Shown: piece by piece, positions 50,347 through 56,254 of the stretch
Numbering within the stretch: position 1 is the stretch's first letter
How the letters are laid out: every line of letters begins with the position of its first letter
Assembly: GCA_026388155.1 (NCBI GenBank)
Contig: JAPLKI010000007.1
Coordinates: 1-64,000, forward strand
Length of the DNA stretch: 64,000 nucleotides
Source: Elusimicrobiota bacterium
GTDB taxonomy: Bacteria; Elusimicrobiota; Elusimicrobia; Elusimicrobiales; UBA9959
Reading direction: 5' to 3'
Position numbers and translations under genes: made by a program
The notes under the pieces: generated by a model
Seen by the model: the letters and a program-made list of their open reading frames with translations, nothing else
Databases searched by the model: none
Told to the model about the DNA's origin: nothing

Positions 50347-51342
50347 CTATTTTTTGCTGCCCAGGTAATCGTTTATCCGGCGATTTACCTCGTCCCTAAG
50401 GTCTTTGGGTTCAAGCACTTTTATATATGGCAGAAACCGTAGGATATTGGGCACCGCTTCATTGTGGACGCAGATTTTGGACTCAACTTTAAAAGAGAGC
50501 GGCCCTTCCTCTATTATCTTCTGCGCAGGGAAGTATTCGCTAAGTTTAAAATAATCCTTAATGCAGTTGGAAACCTGCATAACCACCCGGGTGCTGCGGT
50601 CGCGGTTGAACCAGATATTGCGCGCGGTCTTTAAGGTTTCCTTAACCCAGGCGGGTTTTTCAAAGTTTTCCTCAATCAGGGGATCAACCCCAAGAATATG
50701 CGAGTAGCGCACCGTCCGTATTTCCTGCTTTCGCCGGCCTGCAGGCTCCAGCAGATAGCCCAAATACCACATGCTGTCGCACATAATAAGGGAGATCGGC
50801 CAGGCCTTTACGGTTTTCTCGCCGCCGTCGCTCTGGTAGGCAAGGTTGATTTTATTCTTGTGCTGTATGGAATTGTAAAGGTCTTTATAAAACGGGAACT
50901 CGGTATCGGGCCGTTTCACACGGGGGGTTATCATAAAGAAAGGGTACTCGGCGTCGTCCAGGTAGAACATTTTGTCTATGGCTTTCAGCACTGATTTACT
51001 TATCTGCCCGCCGAACACTTTTGAAAATTTATATAAAAAAGCCAGGGTGGCGGCGTCGTGGTCTGTTACTTCCACTTTATCCCAGCACTGGTCCGTGGTG
51101 TCAAACAGCCACTTACCCTTTTCAAACTCATCCTCAACTATAAAATGGTCTTCCTTCAGTATGTTCAGGTCGCGCTCTATAGTGCGCACGCCAATGTTAA
51201 GCTTGGCCTCCAGATCTTTCGCGCGCACAAATTTTTTATTGTGCAATTCGGCTATTATGCGCATGACCCTGTATTTAAAATCGTTAAATTTCCGTATGCG
51301 CTTTTTAGGATTAGAGGTAATTGTTATTCTTTTTGTAGCCAT
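50347..51342 (-). CDS. WYL-domain transcriptional regulator (PafBC-like)
   Basis: 331 residues. An N-terminal winged HTH (VMRIIAELHNKKFVRAKDLE, TIERDLNILKEDH; about 25-80), a WYL domain with the name-giving residues in CDSMWYLGYLLEP and EIRTVRYSHILGV (about 185-225), and a C-terminal WCX-type extension. WYL proteins sense nucleic acid or related ligands. PafBC activates promoters with TGTCGG placed ten bases before a TANNNT box, which is what seven units of this island carry. A single protein and a palindromic site suggest a homodimer. Its own start has a plain TATAAT at about 51379-51384 (minus strand) and no dyad, fitting constitutive expression of a sensor. Confidence 0.88.
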   Translation of the reverse strand: MATKRITITSNPKKRIRKFNDFKYRVMRIIAELHNKKFVRAKDLEAKLNIGVRTIERDLNILKEDHFIVEDEFEKGKWLFDTTDQCWDKVEVTDHDAATLAFLYKFSKVFGGQISKSVLKAIDKMFYLDDAEYPFFMITPRVKRPDTEFPFYKDLYNSIQHKNKINLAYQSDGGEKTVKAWPISLIMCDSMWYLGYLLEPAGRRKQEIRTVRYSHILGVDPLIEENFEKPAWVKETLKTARNIWFNRDRSTRVVMQVSNCIKDYFKLSEYFPAQKIIEEGPLSFKVESKICVHNEAVPNILRFLPYIKVLEPKDLRDEVNRRINDYLGSKK

Positions 51343-51434
51343 GGCGCCCCCGTTGATGTTAAGCTGCTTTGTTGATTATAGAATTTAAGCGGGGGGATAA
51401 GGTAATTCACCCAAGTAAACCTTAAAAACGCTAA

Positions 51435-51467
51435 CGACACCACGCTGTCGGTGCGGGCTTATATACT
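51435..51467 (+). promoter_or_regulatory. island promoter d
   Basis: Dyad CGACACCACGCTGTCGG at 51435-51451, ten bases, TATACT at 51462-51467. The ATG at 51474 is seven bases past the -10 box, as in promoter a, pointing to a leaderless transcript. Confidence 0.88.
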
Positions 51468-51473
51468 ATGGGC

Positions 51474-52463
51474 ATGAAACCAATTAATAAAGCCGAGATA
51501 GTCTATCCGACGTATAATGAAATTGAAGAAAAGGTGGATTTCTCTCCGGAGATTCCCCAAAAAGTTGAATTGGTTTATAAGGCGTATGCAGAACAGGTTC
51601 GGGATTCCTCTAACCGTAAACCGATCCCGCCGGATATTATGCTTGACTTAAACCCTAACCTGCCATTTGATCACGGACTTGGATTCGGAATTGGCTTCAG
51701 ACGTAAAACAGTATCGCTTGTTGCATCCCGGCCCGGTGCCGGCAAAACGGCTTTCCTGCTAAACGCCATAAATAACATTATAACCTCCGGCAAGTTCAAT
51801 ATTGCCGTTTTCCTTCCGGATATGCCGACGGCGGAGTTCTGCGAAATGCTTACCGCAGTAAGGGCCGGTGTGGACTATAATTGCTTCAGGCGAGGGGGAA
51901 TCCGAAGGGACAAAATGGGAGCTGTAAAAAAAGCCGGGAAAGAAATTTCAGGCGCCAATTTATGGATTTCAACTGAGAAGACATTCTCATTGGAATCCGT
52001 GGTCAAATCTGCACAGAAATTAAATTCCAACTTAAAAAGAGAGAAGAAAAAGCTGGATGCCATTTTCATTGATTCCTATAATTACCTGGAGGGATGCGGA
52101 GATCCGTTCGGACATAAGGGGTGGGACTTTGAACGGCTCACCGACTTAGCGAAGGCAACTGATAGCGCAGTAATCTGTGCGTATGGCCTTGAGCCGGAGA
52201 AGGCGGATGTCTCGGCCCAAACCCATTTTAAGCTGCGGGATTTCCGCATAAGGGGCATTTCTGAGGATGCTGTCGGGCTTATTATCAATATAGTACACCC
52301 CGACCATTCAGAGCCCCCACTTATTAGCAGGGACGAAATGTACCTGGATATTGTCTGGGACAAGTTCGCCCCCTACGGGCATGGGTTTATGGTGCTGTTT
52401 AATCGTAGTGCCCTGAGGTTTTACCCCAAGGATTCCTGCAATAATGTCACCCATAGCCGATAA
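51474..52463 (+). CDS. DnaB-helicase-like RecA-fold ATPase 2
   Basis: 329 residues from ATG 51474; ATG 51468 is in frame but overlaps the position just after the -10 box, so it is unlikely to be in the mRNA. Walker A SRPGAGKTAFLL (about residue 86), Walker B LDAIFIDSYNYL, and KLRDFRIRGISEDAVGL as in paralogue 1 at 40752. ITSGKFNIAVFLPDMPTAEF is nearly the same in both. An extra ~35-residue N-terminal piece distinguishes it. Two separate copies under the same promoter type suggest a hetero-oligomer or diverged paired functions. Confidence 0.78.
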   Translation: MKPINKAEIVYPTYNEIEEKVDFSPEIPQKVELVYKAYAEQVRDSSNRKPIPPDIMLDLNPNLPFDHGLGFGIGFRRKTVSLVASRPGAGKTAFLLNAINNIITSGKFNIAVFLPDMPTAEFCEMLTAVRAGVDYNCFRRGGIRRDKMGAVKKAGKEISGANLWISTEKTFSLESVVKSAQKLNSNLKREKKKLDAIFIDSYNYLEGCGDPFGHKGWDFERLTDLAKATDSAVICAYGLEPEKADVSAQTHFKLRDFRIRGISEDAVGLIINIVHPDHSEPPLISRDEMYLDIVWDKFAPYGHGFMVLFNRSALRFYPKDSCNNVTHSR

Positions 52464-52505
52464 ACGCTGTAGTTTGGTAGAGTAAAGTTGTTCTAGGGAG
52501 GACCA

Positions 52506-52946
52506 ATGAAAGAAATAGCAAAATATATTAACGATAAAAAGTTTGAAGCAAAACAACCTGTTGATTTTAATGTTACAGAGAATGATCTCGCTGGAAAACT
52601 TCGAGCTGTAGTGGTAAGTGGTTATGGAGTTTACATTATTTACGACTGCGCTAAGGTCTCGGGATCTCCTTTATATATAGGGAAAGCAGGGAGTTTTACA
52701 AATGAAGGGTTTGGAAAACAGGATCTTTTTTTACGTCTTACTCGTGGTAGGCAAGAAAAGAAGTCAAGAAAAGAATATTTTAAGAAAAAAATGAATGACA
52801 CCAAGCGCAAAGCTATTCGTATTTGTTGTTATGTGACTTGGAAAGATGGAGTAGGAATGCTTCCCGCTAAAGCTGAAGCCGATTTGATTCAATTATATTA
52901 TGATCATTCTCATGGGAAATTGCCTGAGTGGAACAAGTCGTTTTAA
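52506..52946 (+). CDS. GIY-YIG-like nuclease domain protein
   Basis: 146 residues, with AGGGAGG-type bases before the ATG. GYGVYIIYDCA and SPLYIGKAGSF match the GIY and YIG strands; FLRLTRGRQEKKSRKEYF gives the conserved Arg helix and KAEADLIQLYYDH the catalytic Glu. It is richer in A+T than its neighbours. It follows ATPase 2 at 42 bases and may share its transcript. A DNA endonuclease role is likely. Confidence 0.75.
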   Translation: MKEIAKYINDKKFEAKQPVDFNVTENDLAGKLRAVVVSGYGVYIIYDCAKVSGSPLYIGKAGSFTNEGFGKQDLFLRLTRGRQEKKSRKEYFKKKMNDTKRKAIRICCYVTWKDGVGMLPAKAEADLIQLYYDHSHGKLPEWNKSF

Positions 52947-52963
52947 GTGTTCTCCATTAGTAA

Positions 52964-53551
52964 TCAGTTAATATTCGGATACGCCCGGCATTCTTTTGCT
53001 GTTATATCGGAACGGAATTTTAAAAGTGTTTCAAGACTTTGCCGCGGATTCCAGCAGCTTACCGCATCCGCCCTGTTAAATAATTCAAGTTGGTATAGTG
53101 CCCGCACGCGGCCAATTCTGGGAGCTAGGGGCAAAGCGAGAGTTTTAAGGTAAAACGGCATAAGCGGGGAGTGGTCCGCGCCGGATAATTCTATAAGCAC
53201 CAGCTTTCTCATATTCTGCCAGACAGGCATCCTGAAACTACGCAACACCTTGCGTATTAAACTCCAATCCGAACCATCCTTACCATAATCACTCAGCACT
53301 AGGCAGTCCCATTCCTTGTAATTCCTTTCAAAATCGCCAAAAATGCCGGTAAACACACAGATGAAAACTTGCTTAAGATAGGCGAGTGTCCAGTCACATT
53401 TTATTTTAGGCTCTACGCCGGCAATCTTCGCCAGGTAGCGGCAGATAACTTGAAGGCCGGGCCTAAAATTGCGCCCGGATCCGTAAACAAAATAAACCAA
53501 GGGCGATAAATGCACTTTACTGCCTGGGTTATAGTGGTAGTTATTTTTCAT
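52964..53551 (-). CDS. hypothetical protein
   Basis: 195 residues from the ATG at 53551, eight bases after the -10 box of promoter e, so again a possible leaderless start; ATG 53554 is the alternative. NNYHYNPGSKVHLSPLVYFV, EWDCLVLSDYGKDGSDWSL and MRKLVLIELSGADHSPLMPF suggest an alpha/beta fold. Not recognised. A fragment of the C-terminus reads SDITAKECRAYPNIN. Confidence 0.6.
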   Translation of the reverse strand: MKNNYHYNPGSKVHLSPLVYFVYGSGRNFRPGLQVICRYLAKIAGVEPKIKCDWTLAYLKQVFICVFTGIFGDFERNYKEWDCLVLSDYGKDGSDWSLIRKVLRSFRMPVWQNMRKLVLIELSGADHSPLMPFYLKTLALPLAPRIGRVRALYQLELFNRADAVSCWNPRQSLETLLKFRSDITAKECRAYPNIN

Positions 53552-53558
53552 CATAAAT

Positions 53559-53591
53559 AGTTTACACGGCTGTCCCGACAGCATGGCGTCG
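53559..53591 (-). promoter_or_regulatory. island promoter e
   Basis: Minus strand: dyad CGACGCCATGCTGTCGG (53575-53591; one C-to-T change from the others), ten bases, TAAACT (53559-53564). Confidence 0.82.
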
Positions 53592-53630
53592 CCGGAAATT
53601 TTATTCTTCCGGCTTTAAGGCTCAAGCTGC

Positions 53631-53663
53631 CGACACCACGCTGTCGGCAGTGCTATTTACAAT
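53631..53663 (+). promoter_or_regulatory. island promoter f
   Basis: Dyad CGACACCACGCTGTCGG at 53631-53647, ten bases, TACAAT at 53658-53663. It lies back to back with promoter e, 39 bases apart, and reads into the small gene at 53713 with a leader of about 45 bases. Confidence 0.85.
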
Positions 53664-53712
53664 ATATTGGCTCGGAAACTGAACATAAAATATTCACCTA
53701 CAGGAAAATTAT

Positions 53713-53910
53713 ATGACAGAAGAAGAAAAGAACCATTTAAAGATGATTGAAGAATATGGGTTGGGACTAAAGATCGTGAAGGCTGGCCTTGTCCACACCG
53801 ACAAAATATTAACCGATCTTCTTTCGGTTACAAAAGACGCCGAAGAAAAAAGCAAGGCACAATTTATTCAAGAGCGCGTGCGGCAATGTCTGGTACAATT
53901 AACTAAATGA
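53713..53910 (+). CDS. small helical protein
   Basis: 65 residues, AGGA upstream. MTEEEKNHLKMIEEYGLGLK and FIQERVRQCLVQLTK suggest a short helical protein. Not recognised. Its own dyad promoter argues that it is a real, regulated gene. Confidence 0.6.
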   Translation: MTEEEKNHLKMIEEYGLGLKIVKAGLVHTDKILTDLLSVTKDAEEKSKAQFIQERVRQCLVQLTK

Positions 53911-54020
53911 CGGTAAAAACGCCCACGGCGTCAATGGTCCGGATATAGAGGCATCGTTTCCTGCTCAAAGCGGCTGTGCGGCATGTTAAACTGATGCGGT
54001 GACATAATACCTATATCATT

Positions 54021-54404
54021 ATGAATATTCAGATAGACATAGACGGCACGATTGATAAGGCGCCGGAATTCTTTAAGTGGCTGACGCGTAGTCTGCGCGC
54101 CGACGGGCATAAGGTCTTTATAGTTTCCTCGCGGACTTCCTCGCCGCGAAATGACCGGGAGACGGCGAAAGAGCTGGAAGGATACGGCGTAGTGTATGAT
54201 AAACTCATTTTAAGCCCGGAGCTCAAAAATCTGGACTCAAAAAGATTTCCGCCGGATATGAATGCAGGGCATAAACTCTACATCCATAAGTTGTTTGCGG
54301 CAGAGGACAATGGCATAGAGATCCTTTTCGACGATTGTGGGATAACCACCGAGCTATTCCGCAAACACCTCCCCGAAGTTAAAGTGTTCCGGCCCTTGCC
54401 CTAA
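54021..54404 (+). CDS. HAD-superfamily phosphatase (5'-nucleotidase-like)
   Basis: 127 residues. It opens MNIQIDIDGTIDKAPEF (DxDGT nucleophile motif at about 6-10). FIVSSRTSSPRNDRETAKEL gives the Ser/Thr motif, and EILFDDCGITTELF the acidic motif, as in NT5C-like nucleotidases. It would remove phosphate from a nucleotide or related molecule. A copy of GGTGACATAATAC stands just upstream (53999-54011). Confidence 0.75.
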   Translation: MNIQIDIDGTIDKAPEFFKWLTRSLRADGHKVFIVSSRTSSPRNDRETAKELEGYGVVYDKLILSPELKNLDSKRFPPDMNAGHKLYIHKLFAAEDNGIEILFDDCGITTELFRKHLPEVKVFRPLP

Positions 54405-54440
54405 TTCCCTTAGAGTTTTGCATGAAGAGGGGCTTAAGGA

Positions 54441-55922
54441 TCAGGCAATTTTTTGCAGGTGTTCGAGGATTTTAACCATTGCCAGTGTGTCCTGGCCGCA
54501 GTAGGTGATTAAATCCTTGCGGAGTTGGACTTCTTCTTTTGTAGTGAGCTTGCCGGAGAGCAGGGCCTTGTAGGCGTTCTGGGCATCGCCACCGTTGGCC
54601 ACAGCCATCCCCTCGTAAGTCATTGTGGGAACAAGGGCCGGCAGCACGGCTTTCATGGAAAAACTGCCTTGGAATTCAGGCAATAACACATGGCGCGCGC
54701 GGAATGGGGATGCCAGGTCCACAAAACGGTCAGCCAGAGCCAGCAGTTTCTTGGCGTGCCGGGGGGAGAACTCCGCCAGCCCCTTTATAACACTTTTCTC
54801 AAAACCCGCGCAGTAAGCCAAAGGTGTCCCAGTCAGGCCTATACTCTTAAGCAGAAAATCCACAATATCCGGGCGGGGATCCTTCTTTGCGTCGGCAAGG
54901 TACTCCAGGTGCTTCACCGGGCCTCCCGGTTGTTGCTGTATATGCAGCGAAGCCTGGAAAGGCATTTGCATGTAGGGGCGCAAGCCGTCGTACAGCGGCA
55001 CGGCTGGGTTTATGGTTTCAAAGTCCAGGTGGTAAAGCGGATACTCCAAAGCTTCTACAAACTCCCGTATAGGCTCCGGCATAATTATAGGCTTGCCGGT
55101 TTTGGCTACGGTCACATAATCCGCAGCGGCGGAGCACAGGTCTATGTCTTCCGGGAAGTCTTTAAGTTCCAAAATACCTTTCCTGCGTAGGTCGTCCTTT
55201 ATTTCGCCATCCAGGCGGGGGAGATTGTAAACGGAGTGCGCCGGTATCTCCTTCCAGCAATAGGAGCAGAAGTCGCATTCGTACGGGTCGGAGCAGCGCC
55301 CGCCTATTTCAATGGCCGGCTCCTTGGAATCGTTTGAGAGGATTTTGAAAAACTCCTTAAGAGTGCCGGGCACCGCGGCTTCGGCATCTTCTATGGCTTC
55401 CGTCACGTCTTCCAACTTGAATAACTGTTTCGGGTCTATGGGGCCCTTCTTCACATAAGAGGTGTCTATGACCATCAGGAAGGCCTTAGCGACCTTAATA
55501 CCGGCAGCTTCCAACACGTATTTCTGTATAGCTATGTCGCCAAGATGCTGTTCTTTAAGCTCAGTTGAGCTTTTTACTTCTATAAGGTGCCAGGCCTTGC
55601 CCACCTTGCGCAGTATGTCACAGCGCACAAGCACGCCCTCAGCTTGAAAGGCAGCCTCGTAAAGCAGGTTTGCGCCTTTTGCAATCAACTCCTGTGTTCC
55701 TTTTAAGGCGCCGGCTATATCGGTATGGTACTGAGCCAGCATTACGCCGCCCTTGTAATATTTGCGCGCCCAGTCGCCCACCTCGTTGCCTTGGTCGAAT
55801 ATAGCCTGCTGGCTGGCGGAGACCTCTCCCATCAGGTCCTTACGGTAATTGTAAAGCCAAAGGCTTTTAACACACTGCAGCCCGCGTGTGTATTGAGATT
55901 TTGAAATTTTCTTATTAGCCAT
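54441..55922 (-). CDS. DUF2779-type protein: Cas4-like nuclease plus RNase-H-like exonuclease
   Basis: 493 residues, GAGG before the ATG. ISKSQYTRGLQCVKSLWLYN is the Cas4-like start; LIEVKSSTELKEQHLGDIAI gives the ExK catalytic motif and CSDPYECDFCSYCW the cysteine cluster for Fe-S. The C-terminal half has YHLDFETINPAVPLYDGLRP and TYCGQDTLAMVKILEHL, a DEDD-type 3'-5' exonuclease layout. This two-part architecture fits DUF2779 proteins. It probably processes DNA ends. Confidence 0.85.
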   Translation of the reverse strand: MANKKISKSQYTRGLQCVKSLWLYNYRKDLMGEVSASQQAIFDQGNEVGDWARKYYKGGVMLAQYHTDIAGALKGTQELIAKGANLLYEAAFQAEGVLVRCDILRKVGKAWHLIEVKSSTELKEQHLGDIAIQKYVLEAAGIKVAKAFLMVIDTSYVKKGPIDPKQLFKLEDVTEAIEDAEAAVPGTLKEFFKILSNDSKEPAIEIGGRCSDPYECDFCSYCWKEIPAHSVYNLPRLDGEIKDDLRRKGILELKDFPEDIDLCSAAADYVTVAKTGKPIIMPEPIREFVEALEYPLYHLDFETINPAVPLYDGLRPYMQMPFQASLHIQQQPGGPVKHLEYLADAKKDPRPDIVDFLLKSIGLTGTPLAYCAGFEKSVIKGLAEFSPRHAKKLLALADRFVDLASPFRARHVLLPEFQGSFSMKAVLPALVPTMTYEGMAVANGGDAQNAYKALLSGKLTTKEEVQLRKDLITYCGQDTLAMVKILEHLQKIA

Positions 55923-55939
55923 ATGTGTACCTCTAGAAT

Positions 55940-55972
55940 ATTATAAAACATCCCGCCGACAGCGTGGTGTCG
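55940..55972 (-). promoter_or_regulatory. island promoter g
   Basis: Minus strand: dyad CGACACCACGCTGTCGG (55956-55972), ten bases, TATAAT (55940-55945). It drives the DUF2779-type gene, whose ATG is 18 bases past the -10 box with GAGG. Confidence 0.88.
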
Positions 55973-56147
55973 TAGGTCGGGGATTGGGAGGTGGAAAAGC
56001 GCCGCATTGCGCGGCCGTCTGATGGTGCCGCCTGTGGTGCCACTCCGGCAGGCAAATCCGGCATAATCGAACATCAGTCAACAAACCCGAAACGGATTTT
56101 ACGTCGAAGAACACTGTCGGACAAAATTGTGCAAACTGGTTGGGCCT

Positions 56148-56191
56148 CTTAGAAGGCAGGTGCTCTATCCATTGAGCTATGGGGGCGTTCA
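56148..56191. repeat. right attachment repeat (attR-like), tRNA-Arg 5'-half copy
   Basis: 44 bases identical to 40375-40418, carrying the 5' half of tRNA-Arg(TCT) from the anticodon loop out, with no 3' half. The flank after it (CTATATTTTACAACAATATTC) is a diverged relative of the flank of the intact tRNA. The gap 55973-56147 has no gene. Confidence 0.9.
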
Positions 56192-56254
56192 GCTATATTT
56201 TACAACAATATTCTGTGTTCCGGGACGGAGCCGCCGGCTGGTACGGCTTTTATT

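Larger units (their letters stand above)
40375..56191. mobile_element. 15.8-kb genomic island in tRNA-Arg(TCT)
   Basis: It is bounded by the 44-base direct repeat 40375-40418 / 56148-56191. Its contents differ from the flanking backbone in gene type and, in places, composition (the genes at 43.8-44.8 and 52.5-52.9 kb are AT-rich). A tyrosine-integrase remnant lies just inside the left end. Seven promoters share one dyad plus -10 arrangement, which I did not find outside the island. No intact integrase, capsid or conjugation gene is visible, so the island now looks fixed. Confidence 0.88.

Noticed and set aside
40752-56000. Calling the island a prophage
   Set aside because: No capsid, terminase, portal, tail or lysis gene is visible; DnaB-like and nuclease genes alone do not make a phage.
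56111-56140. Eighth copy of the island promoter near attR (CACTGTCGG)
   Set aside because: It has TGTCGG, but no TANNNT box ten bases on and no left half of the dyad.
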